A DNA stretch of 64,000 nucleotides from the NCBI GenBank assembly GCA_041656295.1, contig JBBADV010000008.1, positions 61,539 to 125,538 of the forward strand. Direction: 5' to 3'. The notes beneath the pieces are model-generated. The model made no database searches. It was not told where the DNA came from and saw nothing but the letters and a program-made list of their open reading frames with translations. Positions 52,198-60,616 of this stretch are shown here, one piece after another. Source of the DNA: Kiritimatiellales bacterium (GTDB lineage Bacteria; Verrucomicrobiota; Kiritimatiellia; Kiritimatiellales; Tichowtungiaceae). Numbering within the stretch: the stretch's first letter is position 1; every line of letters starts with the position of its first letter. The translations under genes and the position numbers were made by a program.

Positions 52198-52965
52198 ATG
52201 AATAAGACCTGTACAAGTAAATATAATAAAGGGTTGGTTTTTGCAGTCGTTTCTGCAGTAATCTTTTCATTAGCAATTCCAACGCAAACCATTGCAGACA
52301 TAGTTTATGCTCAAGGATTTGCAAACGATACCGGTAGTAGTGCAAAATTGTCTGATTATGGCTGGTATTCATATTCAAATACGAATGCTTTGAATGTATC
52401 CGGCAACAATCGGGTTGCACAGCAAAACGGTTCAGCGGCGTTAACCGCTGTAAATGCGGATACTCCCTATGGAGATAACATTCCTCAAGGGTTCTATACG
52501 GCTGCTTCCGGGGCCATTTCTTTGGCATATGTCGAGTTGGCGTTAAGCGGGTATACAGATATTTCTTTATCATTTGGTGTACGAAATTCTGTGGACACGT
52601 CTTCAACCCGGTTTGCGATTAAAGTCGGAAGTGACTGGTATGTTTCAGAAACAACTTATAATCAAATAACATCTTCTTTTGTGACGTACTCGTTGGACTT
52701 ATTAGCAGACACAGAGTTTCGTGCGGTGAATTTTACACCCAGTGTCGAACTTGCCATTTCTACAGATCCAGTCGTAGAATTCGGTGATATTGCCGGAAAT
52801 ATTACTGCGGTTGGATTTTTCCTCGATCCTAATCATGGAGGGGCCACAACAACTATGCGCGTTGACAACTTTATCGTCACGGCCATTCCTGAACCGGCAA
52901 CCCTTGGACTGCTTATAACAAGCATTGCTGGAGTTCTCAGCCTGCGTCGTGTCCGTCGTGCGTAA
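52198..52965 (+). CDS. Secreted YAQ-domain protein with PEP-CTERM sorting tail, copy 2
   Basis: 255 residues. The first codons (MNKTCTSK) and the tail (PEPATLGLL, hydrophobic helix, RRVRRA) match the previous gene, while the YAQ domain in between has diverged (IVYAQGFANDTGSS to MRVDNFIVTA). This pattern, conserved ends with a diverged middle, fits duplication followed by selection or exchange of the binding face. Ribosome-binding site AAGGAG. A strong terminator follows. Confidence 0.85.
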   Translation: MNKTCTSKYNKGLVFAVVSAVIFSLAIPTQTIADIVYAQGFANDTGSSAKLSDYGWYSYSNTNALNVSGNNRVAQQNGSAALTAVNADTPYGDNIPQGFYTAASGAISLAYVELALSGYTDISLSFGVRNSVDTSSTRFAIKVGSDWYVSETTYNQITSSFVTYSLDLLADTEFRAVNFTPSVELAISTDPVVEFGDIAGNITAVGFFLDPNHGGATTTMRVDNFIVTAIPEPATLGLLITSIAGVLSLRRVRRA

Positions 52966-52981
52966 GTGAATTAACACAGTA

Positions 52982-53012
52982 AAAACGCCGGCATTGTGAA
53001 TGCCGGCGTTTT
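52982..53012 (+). terminator. Strong rho-independent terminator closing the YAQ locus
   Basis: A perfect 14-base stem (AAAACGCCGGCATT paired with AATGCCGGCGTTTT) with a three-base GTG loop, 16 bases after the last PEP-CTERM gene. Confidence 0.92.
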
Positions 53013-53181
53013 AGATGAATGCAGGCCGCAGGACTGGGATGGCGCGCTGTCGCTGTCTGCCGCATAAATAGGAATAAAAAATTGACTCTGCGAGCCAACG
53101 CTACAATTTTCTTTTCATTTGCGTTCATTTGTATTTATTCGCGGTTGCAATAAAATAAGCAAAAACAACAGAAAGGAGATT

Positions 53182-53943
53182 ATGAAAAAAACACAAAGGA
53201 AACCGGTTATTCACATTGGAAAAACCAAAAAAGAAATCAGCATTGCAGCGGGAGAGCTGGGTGCACGCCTGATTCGTAAAGCGATTAAAGAAAAAGGCCG
53301 GGCGAATATTATTGTGGCGACCGGCGCGTCACAGCTCGATATGCTGCAGACTTTGACGACAGCAAAAAATATTGACTGGACGAAAGTCACCGCCTTTCAT
53401 CTTGATGAATACATCGGTCTGCCGATTACCCATCCGGCGTCTTTCCGGAAATATCTGTGGGAACGGTTTGTTTCTCAGCTGCCGCTGCCGCTGGCGGCAT
53501 TTCACTATTTAAATCCTGAAAAAAATCCGGTGGCGGAATGCCGGCGCGTCAGCGAAATCATCAGAAAACATCCGGTTGATGTCTGCTTCGCCGGATTCGG
53601 TGAAAACGGACATCTGGCATTTAACGATCCGCCGGCGGATTTTAAAACTGCGGAACCGTATATCGTTGTAGATCTGGATGAAGCCTGCCGGAAACAGCAG
53701 CTGGGTGAAGGCTGGTTTAAAACGCTGGCGCAGGTGCCGAAACAGGCAATATCGATGTCGGTAAAACAGATTATGAAATCGAAAGCGATTGTCTGCACTG
53801 TCCCGGGTAAGGTCAAAGCGCAGGCGGCGAAAGATTGTTTGAACGGAAAAATTACGCCGCAGCATCCGGCCTCCATTCTGCAACGCCATTCGTTTGTCCG
53901 GTATTTTCTGGATGAAGATGCTGCGTCACTGCTGGGAAAATAA
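53182..53943 (+). CDS. nagB: Glucosamine-6-phosphate deaminase/isomerase-family protein
   Basis: 253 residues from the ATG at 53182, eight bases after AAAGGAG; the longer frame upstream is not conserved. Family motifs: phosphate-binding VATGASQ near residue 48, FHLDEYIGLP near 72-81 with the catalytic Asp, and GFGENGHLAFNDPP near 137-150 with the ring-opening His. NagB converts glucosamine 6-phosphate to fructose 6-phosphate and ammonia; a close relative without that exact substrate cannot be excluded because NagB has GDG where this has GEN. It opens the amino-sugar and sugar-acid region and pairs with nagA at 55004. Confidence 0.88.
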   Translation: MKKTQRKPVIHIGKTKKEISIAAGELGARLIRKAIKEKGRANIIVATGASQLDMLQTLTTAKNIDWTKVTAFHLDEYIGLPITHPASFRKYLWERFVSQLPLPLAAFHYLNPEKNPVAECRRVSEIIRKHPVDVCFAGFGENGHLAFNDPPADFKTAEPYIVVDLDEACRKQQLGEGWFKTLAQVPKQAISMSVKQIMKSKAIVCTVPGKVKAQAAKDCLNGKITPQHPASILQRHSFVRYFLDEDAASLLGK

Positions 53944-53950
53944 TTCATTC

Positions 53951-54191
53951 ACCGCAAAAGAACGCAGAGAACGCGAAAGAGAAACCGCCAGAAAACCACG
54001 AATGGACACAATTGTTTTTTACAAAGAGAAAACGAAGGAAAAGAAGAATTTCATTCATTAATGCCGATTCGTGTTAATTCGTGGTTAAAATAATTTTGCC
54101 GGAATAATTTTGCAAAAAGAAGACGTGCGTAAAAACCGGAACCCGGCGGATAACAGCACAAATTTTGCGTTCTATGCGTTCTTTTGCGGTT
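53951..54191. repeat. Nested intergenic inverted repeat 1
   Basis: The outer arms (ACCGCAAAAGAACGCAGAGA from 53951, matched by GCGTTCTTTTGCGGTT ending at 54191) enclose inner arms at 53994-54009 (AACCACGAATGGACAC) and 54066-54086 (GTGTTAATTCGTGGTT). The whole gap between nagB and the next gene is therefore a palindromic structure, with no coding frame I support. Confidence 0.75.
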
Positions 54192-54214
54192 ACAATTAAA
54201 ATTAGAAAGACCTA

Positions 54215-54902
54215 ATGGAAACCGCGGGACATAATACATACAGAGTTCAATCGGTTTGTGAGACTGTCGCCGTTAATGCTGCGTGGGACAAACCGGAGTG
54301 GGAGAAAATTACACCGCTCATGTTAAATCAATACATGGGTCATTTGCCGGCCCACCGCCCTGAAACACAGGTGAAGCTGGGATGGAATCAGGAATATATT
54401 CATGTAATTTTTAAGGTAAAAGACAGTTATGTGCGGGCCGTTGCGACAGAGCATCATGAAATGGTGTGCCGGGACAGTTGCGTCGAATTTTTCTTTACGC
54501 CGTCAGCCGATATACGTCAGGGCTATTTTAATCTGGAGATAAATTGCATCGGTACAATATTGCTGTATCATCAGTGCGGCAGAAACAAAGACCGGGTTAT
54601 AGTGGATCAGGCGGATATTGATTCACTCAAGGTGGCCACTTCTTTGCCGTATCGGCAGGCGATAGATCCGGAAATTGTTCAGCCGGTGGAGTGGACTGTG
54701 GAGTATGCTCTGCCTTGGGAAATATTGAAAAAAATATGCGGATGTGGTGCCGCCGGCGCCCGGAGTTGTCTGGCAGGGAAATTTTTATAAGTGCGCCGAT
54801 CAAACGTCGCATCCCCACTGGTTGACGTGGTCAAAGATTCCGCTGCCGAAGCCGGATTTTCATGTTCCGCAATATTTCGGGCAATTAGAATTTACGGATT
54901 AA
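54215..54902 (+). pseudogene. CBM9-like carbohydrate-binding family protein gene with a one-base frameshift in an A run
   Basis: The frame from 54215 encodes a DOMON/CBM9-like beta-sandwich (AAWDKPEWEKITPL, then QVKLGWNQEYIHVIFKVKDSYV, and DSCVEFFFTP). It runs to WTVEYALPWEILKK and then goes off frame, stopping at 54790. In the next frame the expected family ending continues (YADVVPPAPGVVWQGNFYKC, then DFHVPQYFGQLEF) to a stop at 54900-54902. The switch falls on seven A residues near 54728-54734; with six, the gene reads through as about 228 residues. No signal peptide is seen. The run could be a real mutation, polymerase slippage that makes both products, or a sequencing error. Confidence 0.8.
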
Positions 54903-55003
54903 GAATTATTTAGTGTAACCGCAGATGACGCGGATAAAAATAAATTTAGTGATAAAAGAAGCGTGTTCCACAAATTTTCAATTTTATTTTGGAGAAATAG
55001 ATT

Positions 55004-55927
55004 ATGTCAGCGGGATTGTTTGATATTCAGGTGAACGGCTTTGCCGGTGTGGACTTCCAGCAGATGAATGTAAGTTTAAGCGCACTGCGGCGTGCGGTGG
55101 ATAAATTGCATGAACATCAGACGTCCCGTTTTTTTCTGACGCTGATTACGGATGATTCAGCGCGGCTGGAAAAAAAACTGGCGCACTATGAACAGCTGCG
55201 TGCGGCGGACCCGGTGATTGCCGAAACGGTGTGCGGTTATCATCTGGAAGGGCCGTGGCTTTCGCCGGAACCCGGATTTCACGGTGCGCATGATCCGCAG
55301 TTTATGGGTCCGCCGGAAATTAAACTGTTTGAACGGTTTCAGCGCGCCGCCGGCGGGAATGTCCGTTTAATCACACTGGCACCGGAACAGCCGGGCAGCG
55401 CGGAGTTTATTCGCGCCGCAGTTTCTGCCGGCGTACAGATTTCGCTGGGACATACCAACGCCGGTGCAAAGGATATTGAGGATGCCGTGGCCGCCGGCGC
55501 AAAATTCTGTACGCATCTCGGCAACGGCGTACCGCCGGAACTGCCGCGTCATGATAACGTGATTCAGCGGTTGCTGGCGCGCGACGAACTGACCGCATTT
55601 TTTATTCCCGACGGCATTCATCTGCCGCCGTTCGTTTTGCAAAATCTGTTCCGCGCTAAACCTGCCGGCAAGGCGCTGTTTACAACTGACTGTATGGCTG
55701 CCGCCGCTGCACCGCCGGGCAATTATACGCTGGGTGCGATGAAGGTTGCCGTCGGCAAAGACCGCATTGTGCGTCAGCCTGGACGTCCCGGTTTCGCCGG
55801 TTCGGCGTTAACTGCGGACGACGGCGTAAAAAATATTTACAAGTGGCTCGGCCTGTCAGAAGCAGAAAGCCGCGCGCTGTTTTCACCGGAAATTGTAAAA
55901 CAGTTTAGCCTGACAGAGCCGGTTTAA
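55004..55927 (+). CDS. nagA: N-acetylglucosamine-6-phosphate deacetylase
   Basis: Removes acetate from GlcNAc 6-phosphate to feed NagB. 307 residues, shorter than the roughly 380 of E. coli NagA because the N-terminal part of the small beta domain is missing and the barrel starts almost at once (FDIQVNGFAGVDF). Active-site lines are present: GYHLEGPWLSPEPGFHGAHD, SLGHTNAGAKDIEDAVAAGA, THLGNGVPPELPRHDN, IPDGIHLPPFV and the catalytic Asp in FTTDCMAAA. GGAG lies just before the ATG. A nested repeat begins at its stop codon. Confidence 0.9.
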   Translation: MSAGLFDIQVNGFAGVDFQQMNVSLSALRRAVDKLHEHQTSRFFLTLITDDSARLEKKLAHYEQLRAADPVIAETVCGYHLEGPWLSPEPGFHGAHDPQFMGPPEIKLFERFQRAAGGNVRLITLAPEQPGSAEFIRAAVSAGVQISLGHTNAGAKDIEDAVAAGAKFCTHLGNGVPPELPRHDNVIQRLLARDELTAFFIPDGIHLPPFVLQNLFRAKPAGKALFTTDCMAAAAAPPGNYTLGAMKVAVGKDRIVRQPGRPGFAGSALTADDGVKNIYKWLGLSEAESRALFSPEIVKQFSLTEPV

Positions 55928-56064
55928 CCGCGGATTTAAACAGATGAAGATGGATTTTCTAAAATGTCTGCCGGAAAATGAGCGGAAAAAAGAAAATAGA
56001 TTTCATTTTTTATTCACCGGATGCTCGTTTTTTATCCGTTTATATCTGCGTCATCCGCGGTTAA
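55926..56064. repeat. Nested intergenic inverted repeat 2
   Basis: AACCGCGGATTTAAACAGAT at 55926 onward is matched in reverse by a segment ending ATCCGCGGTTAA at 56053-56064, with the related ATCCGTTTATATCTGCG inside the right arm. It spans essentially the whole gap between nagA and the next gene. Confidence 0.7.
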
Positions 56065-56090
56065 TTTATTAATACGATTGGAGGTTCTTT

Positions 56091-57128
56091 ATGACCGATA
56101 CGCAGTGGCAGGTTTTGTTAAATATTATTCGCGGTGAAACGGTTAATCCGGTTCCGGCGGGATTTATCATCGACAGCCCGTGGCTGCCGGGCTGGTTCGG
56201 CTGCAGTACGCTCGATTATTTTGCCAGCGATGAAATCTGGTTTGAAGCCAACCGGCGCGCAGTTGAAACGTTTCCGGAAATTATTTTTCTGCCGGGATTC
56301 TGGTCGGAATATGGAATGTGCACCGAACCTTCCGCGTTTGGATCGCGCTGCATGTGGAACGAAAACAACCTGCCGCACGCCGACCGGATTGTTGATGATG
56401 TAGACAACCTGCCGGAATTCTGTAAAAAATTCCGGCGGCCGGATGTCACAGTTGCCGGTATGCTGCCGTTTGTGTTGAGCCGCGTGCGCCGGATGGAACC
56501 GGCGGTGCAGCGCATCGGACATCAGTACCGTTTCGCCGTTGCGCGCGGGCCGCTGAATATTCTTTCGTTTTTAATGGGAACCACCGATTCCCTGATGGCG
56601 TTGAAACTTTATGAAGAGGAAACGCATTTTCTGCTGAATGAAGTTTCAGAGTTCCTCGTTGATTGGATCGGACTGCAGCTGAAAACGTTTCCGGCGATGG
56701 ACGGCATTCTGCTGCTGGACGATATCATCGGTTTTCTCGGTGAAGAGGACTGTCGGGCATTCGCGGTTCCGTATTTGAAAAAAATTTACGGTGCGTTTGA
56801 TGTGAGCGTAAAGTTTCTGCATAACGACGCCGAAGGCCGTGTCTGTGCGCCGTTCCTGCCGGAAACCGGTGTGAATTTATTTAATTTCAGTTTTAACCAC
56901 AGCATCCCGGCAATGCAGAAGCTGACCAAAGGGCAGGTTGCACTGCTGGGAAATATTCCGCCGCGCGATGTGCTGGCGCAGGAAACACCGTCGCAGATTG
57001 AAAACTGTGTGCGCGAAACACTCTCCGGAATTCATGATAAACGCCGTCTGATTCTTTCCGCTGGCGGTGGAATGCCGCAGGACGTCAGTACAGAAAATAT
57101 TAATGCGTTTTTGCGTGGCATAAAATAA
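56091..57128 (+). CDS. Uroporphyrinogen decarboxylase-fold (URO-D family) protein, probable methyltransferase type
   Basis: 345 residues. It has the URO-D barrel lines (GMLPFVLSRVRRMEPAV, then VARGPLNILSFLMGTTDSL, HFLLNEVSEFLVDWIG, ILLLDDIIGFLGEEDCRAF, VKFLHNDAEG, and ILSAGGGMPQDVSTENINA) that place it with MtaA/CmuA-like methylcobamide or URO-D-related proteins rather than HemE itself, whose porphyrin-binding Arg/Asp pair I do not see. Such paralogues are common in PVC sugar-degradation loci, where their role is mostly unknown; demethylation of methoxylated substrates is one possibility. GGAGG lies six bases before the ATG. Confidence 0.8.
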   Translation: MTDTQWQVLLNIIRGETVNPVPAGFIIDSPWLPGWFGCSTLDYFASDEIWFEANRRAVETFPEIIFLPGFWSEYGMCTEPSAFGSRCMWNENNLPHADRIVDDVDNLPEFCKKFRRPDVTVAGMLPFVLSRVRRMEPAVQRIGHQYRFAVARGPLNILSFLMGTTDSLMALKLYEEETHFLLNEVSEFLVDWIGLQLKTFPAMDGILLLDDIIGFLGEEDCRAFAVPYLKKIYGAFDVSVKFLHNDAEGRVCAPFLPETGVNLFNFSFNHSIPAMQKLTKGQVALLGNIPPRDVLAQETPSQIENCVRETLSGIHDKRRLILSAGGGMPQDVSTENINAFLRGIK

Positions 57129-57156
57129 TATCAAATTAACTTAACTGGTATTTTTT

Positions 57157-57317
57157 ACCACGGATGACACGGATATAAACGGATGAAAGAAATATTTTTG
57201 ACGGGATTTACAGGATTAACGGAATTTGAATTTTATCCAGTAAATCCTGTTAATCATGTCAAAAAATTCTCCGTTCTCTTTGCTGCCTCTTTGTGAAGAT
57301 CCGTTTAAATCCGTGGT
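57157..57317. repeat. Nested intergenic inverted repeat 3
   Basis: The outer arms (ACCACGGATGACACGG from 57157; ATCCGTTTAAATCCGTGGT at 57299-57317) enclose inner arms (TTTTTGACGGGATTTACAGG from 57195; AAATCCTGTTAATCATGTC from 57242). The inner pair matches the TTGACAGGATTTACAGGATT-type repeat I remember from many environmental bacterial genomes. Confidence 0.78.
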
Positions 57318-57433
57318 TAAATCAATGTGAATCAGGATAATTTTATATAATTCCCTGCGCGGGTTCCGGTTTTCACCGTGGAATTTGTATAAAAATGAAA
57401 TATCGTCTTGATTGCGTATATTTATTAAACTAC

Positions 57434-57453
57434 TTTCTCAAACTATTGAGAAA
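57434..57453. promoter_or_regulatory. Palindromic candidate operator upstream of the SDR-uxuA genes
   Basis: TTTCTCAA and TTGAGAAA are perfect 8-base reverse complements with ACTA between. The site sits a few bases ahead of AAGGAGG and the SDR start, where a repressor could block transcription or translation of the following genes. Confidence 0.45.
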
Positions 57454-57470
57454 AAATAAGGAGGCAGAAA

Positions 57471-58286
57471 ATGAATAACCTGTTTACTATCGAAGATAAA
57501 GTGATTGTCGTTACCGGTGCGGCAGGAGTTCTGGCAGGCGGTGCTGCGAATTATCTGCAGGAGCAGGGCGCAACGGTGATTTATCTTGATCTAAATCAGG
57601 CTGGCGCGGACAGAACGGTTGCGGCAGCGCAGAAGATTTCCGATAAGTGCTGCGGTTTTGCATGCAATGTGCTGAATCAGGATGCGCTGAATTCGGTTTA
57701 CGATGCGGTACTGGAACGTTACGGAAAAGTGGATGTGCTGATTAACGGTGCCGGCGGAAATATGCCCGGTGCAACGATCGGCCCGGATCAGGATATTTTT
57801 GATTTGAAGATTGATGATTACGGCAAGGTATTGGATCTGAACCTGAAAGGAACGGTGCTGCCGACAATGACGTTCGCCAGGGCGTTCAAAAAACAGAAAT
57901 CCGGCTGCGTAATTAATTTTTCGTCGATGTCCGCCACGCAGGCGCTGACGCGCGTGCTCGGTTATTCAAACGCGAAGGCAGGAGTTGATAATCTGACGCG
58001 CTGGCTGGCATCAGAATTCGCGATCCGCTATGGCGCCGGAATCCGCGTGAATGCAATTGCTCCGGGATTTTTCGTCGGCAAGCAGAACCGCGCGTTATTA
58101 ATCAATGAAGACGGTTCATATACTGAACGCGGTCAGCAGGTGATTAATAAAACGCCGTTCCGGCGTTTCGGCGAACAGCACGAAGTGTACGGCACAATTC
58201 ATTATCTGATTTCAGATGCCGCCGCATTTGTTACCGGTGTAATTGTTCCGGTGGACGGCGGGTTTTCTGCTTTTTCGGGTGTTTAA
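57471..58286 (+). CDS. SDR-family oxidoreductase, probable D-mannonate oxidoreductase (fructuronate reductase)
   Basis: 271 residues. NAD(P)-binding motif VTGAAGVLAGG near residues 15-25, NNAGG-type INGAGG near 92-97, catalytic Ser in INFSSMSA and Tyr-x3-Lys in YSNAKAG (about 163-169). The length and its place two bases before uxuA match the short-chain enzymes annotated as fructuronate reductase in non-enteric bacteria, which give D-mannonate for UxuA. Substrate is inferred from that neighbour. AAGGAGG precedes the ATG. Confidence 0.85.
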   Translation: MNNLFTIEDKVIVVTGAAGVLAGGAANYLQEQGATVIYLDLNQAGADRTVAAAQKISDKCCGFACNVLNQDALNSVYDAVLERYGKVDVLINGAGGNMPGATIGPDQDIFDLKIDDYGKVLDLNLKGTVLPTMTFARAFKKQKSGCVINFSSMSATQALTRVLGYSNAKAGVDNLTRWLASEFAIRYGAGIRVNAIAPGFFVGKQNRALLINEDGSYTERGQQVINKTPFRRFGEQHEVYGTIHYLISDAAAFVTGVIVPVDGGFSAFSGV

Positions 58287-58288
58287 GA

Positions 58289-59494
58289 ATGATTCGTCTT
58301 AAGGAAACGATGCGCTGGTTTGGTCCGGCTGATCCGGTTACGCTCTGTGATATTAAACAGTGCGGCTGTTCCGGTGTAATTACATCACTGCATCACATTC
58401 CTTATGGCGATGTGTGGACACGCGAAGAAATTATAAAGCGGAAAAAGGAATTGGATGCGTGCGGTCTTGAGTGGATCGCAGTTGAATCAGTTCCGGTTTC
58501 CGAGGAGATAAAAACACGTACCGGCGGTTATTTACGGCATATAGACAATTACCAACAAACAATTCAAAATCTCGGCGCTGAAGGCATCAATGTTGTAATT
58601 TATAATTTTATGCCGGTACTCGACTGGGTACGCACTGATCTTCAGTACGCTCTTCCTGACGGAACGGAATGCCTTTATTTTGATCCGGTGAAATTTGCGG
58701 CATTTGAAATTTATCTCTTGAAACGCACCGGCGCTGAAAATGATTATACGCCGGAGCAGCTTCAAAAAGCGGAAACATTTTTTAACTTACTTTCGCCGGC
58801 GGAAATCAGAAATTTTGAGCGTACAATTATTGATATATTCCCCGGTGTAAATTTAGGGTTCACAATTCAGGATATCCGTGACATGCTTGCGAAATATAGG
58901 AATATCACCGGTGACCGGTTGCGTGAACATCTGAAACTTTTTCTTGAGGAAGTGATTCCGGTTTGTGAAGCATGCGGCGTGCGTATGGCGATTCATCCTG
59001 ACGATCCGCCGTATTCAATTCTGGGTCTGCCGCGAATCGTATCCACTGAAGAAGATATTAAAATAATTCTTGAAATGGCTGATTCTCCGGCAAACGGAGT
59101 CGCATTCTGCACCGGCTCTTTTGGCGCACGTTCCGATAATGATCTGCCGGAAATGATCCGCCGTTACGGCAGTCGGATTCAAGTGTTTCATTTCCGCAGT
59201 ACACAGTGTAATCCCGACGGCAGTTTTTATGAAGCGAATCATCTCGAAGGCTCTGTTGACATGTATGAAGTTGTAAAAGCAGCGCTCGAAGAGATGAAAA
59301 AACGCAAAGATGCCAACCGTTCGGATTGGCAGTTGGCGTTTCGTCCGGATCACGGACACACGATGCTTGATGACCTTAAAAAACCGTTGGCATCGACTCC
59401 GGGCTATTCCTGTATCGGACGGATGCGCGGGCTTGCCGAAATCAGAGGCCTTCAGTTTGGCATCAGTAGAAGTTTTAAAAGAAAGAAAACCTGA
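58289..59494 (+). CDS. uxuA: Mannonate dehydratase
   Basis: Dehydrates D-mannonate to 2-keto-3-deoxygluconate. 401 residues, usual for UxuA. Recognisable lines are the start LKETMRWFGPADPVTLCDIK with the family CGCSGVITSLHHIPYGDVW, then VIYNFMPVLDWVRTDL, the metal-site stretch MAIHPDDPPYSILGLPRIV, and FCTGSFGARSDND, ending in HFRSTQ and FRPDHGHTMLDD. It starts two bases after the SDR gene, and kdgK follows by 32 bases, which completes the path from fructuronate to KDG 6-phosphate. Confidence 0.95.
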   Translation: MIRLKETMRWFGPADPVTLCDIKQCGCSGVITSLHHIPYGDVWTREEIIKRKKELDACGLEWIAVESVPVSEEIKTRTGGYLRHIDNYQQTIQNLGAEGINVVIYNFMPVLDWVRTDLQYALPDGTECLYFDPVKFAAFEIYLLKRTGAENDYTPEQLQKAETFFNLLSPAEIRNFERTIIDIFPGVNLGFTIQDIRDMLAKYRNITGDRLREHLKLFLEEVIPVCEACGVRMAIHPDDPPYSILGLPRIVSTEEDIKIILEMADSPANGVAFCTGSFGARSDNDLPEMIRRYGSRIQVFHFRSTQCNPDGSFYEANHLEGSVDMYEVVKAALEEMKKRKDANRSDWQLAFRPDHGHTMLDDLKKPLASTPGYSCIGRMRGLAEIRGLQFGISRSFKRKKT

Positions 59495-59526
59495 ACTTAT
59501 AATAAAGATCGATAGGAGATAGAAGT

Positions 59527-60591
59527 ATGATAGAAAAGAAATATTCATTAGTTATTCCAACCAGCATGGGAATCCGTTTAACGCCGGTTGATTCGCAGCC
59601 GTTTCATTGCAGCGAACTGTTTAAAATGCAGGCGACGAGCGCCGAGAGTAATGTTGCGAGCGTGGCGTCGTTTCTCGGCATGCCGGTAAAAATTTTGACA
59701 GCATTTGTGAAAGGCAGCCCGGTGTCACATTTCATTAAAGATAATCTGCGCAGCCGCCGGATGGATTTTGAGGGACCGGAGTTTGATCAGGGCGGGCCGT
59801 GGGGTTTCCGGCACCAGATTAATATGGCGGACAGCGGTTTCGGCAGTCGCGGGCCGCGCGTTCAGAATGATCGCGCCGGTGAAGTCGGCCGCGAACTCAG
59901 CGTAGATCATTTTGATCTGAACCGGATTTTTGCGCAGGAGGGCGCGCGGATTGTACATCTGTCCGGTTTGATTGCGGCGCTGTCGCCCAAAACCGGTAAG
60001 TTCTGTTTGGATATTGCGCGCGTTGCGAAAGAGAACGGTTCGCTGATTTCCTTTGATCTGAATCACCGTGCGAGTTTCTGGAAGGGTCGTGAAAAGGAAC
60101 TGGCAGAAGCGTTCGCCGAGATTGCGTCGCGCGCCGATATTCTGATCGGCAACGAAGAGGACTACCAGCTCTGTCTTGGTATTAAAGGACCGGAAGCCGG
60201 CGGCAAAGGGCTGGATGATAAAATTGACGGATTTAAAGAAATGATCGGGCGTGTGCAAAAGGCGTATCCGAACGCGCGCTGGTTTGCCACTACGCTGCGC
60301 GAAGTGATTTCAGCGAACAGCCATTTGTGGGGTGCGCTGGTAACGGACAGTAAGGACTGGGAAATTATTAAACCGCGCGAAATCGGCGTGCTGGATCGCA
60401 TCGGCGGCGGCGATGGATTTGTCGGCGGCCTGCTGTACGGAATCCTCAAAGGCTGGGATGTGCAGAAGTGCGCGCAGTTCGGCTGGGCCAGCGGCGCGCT
60501 GGCGGCGACGATGCTGACGGATTATGCTCAGCCCGCCGATGAAGATCAGCTTTGGAGCATCTGGAAAGGCAACGCGCGTGTTCAGCGGTAA
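59527..60591 (+). CDS. kdgK: 2-keto-3-deoxygluconate kinase (PfkB family)
   Basis: 354 residues. PfkB family features: an early Asn/Gly-rich region (ATSAESNVASVASFLG), LISFDLNHRASFWKG in the middle with NEEDYQLCLG, and the catalytic-base motif DRIGGGDGFVGG near residue 290-300, whose Asp activates the sugar hydroxyl. The FDxNxR-type line FDLNHRASFW is typical of KDG kinases, and the neighbour uxuA makes their substrate. The product KDG 6-phosphate would need KDPG aldolase, not present in the window. AGGAGA precedes the ATG. Confidence 0.9.
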   Translation: MIEKKYSLVIPTSMGIRLTPVDSQPFHCSELFKMQATSAESNVASVASFLGMPVKILTAFVKGSPVSHFIKDNLRSRRMDFEGPEFDQGGPWGFRHQINMADSGFGSRGPRVQNDRAGEVGRELSVDHFDLNRIFAQEGARIVHLSGLIAALSPKTGKFCLDIARVAKENGSLISFDLNHRASFWKGREKELAEAFAEIASRADILIGNEEDYQLCLGIKGPEAGGKGLDDKIDGFKEMIGRVQKAYPNARWFATTLREVISANSHLWGALVTDSKDWEIIKPREIGVLDRIGGGDGFVGGLLYGILKGWDVQKCAQFGWASGALAATMLTDYAQPADEDQLWSIWKGNARVQR

Positions 60592-60616
60592 CAAAAATTA
60601 ATTGAGGAACAGTAAA

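Larger units (their letters stand above)
57129..57470. other. Long intergenic region with nested repeats and a candidate operator
   Basis: The 340 bases between the URO-D gene and the SDR gene are filled by nested inverted repeat 3 (57157-57317) and a short perfect palindrome (57434-57453) next to the ribosome-binding site. TTGATT near 57399 could be a weak -35. No gene is supported. Confidence 0.6.
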
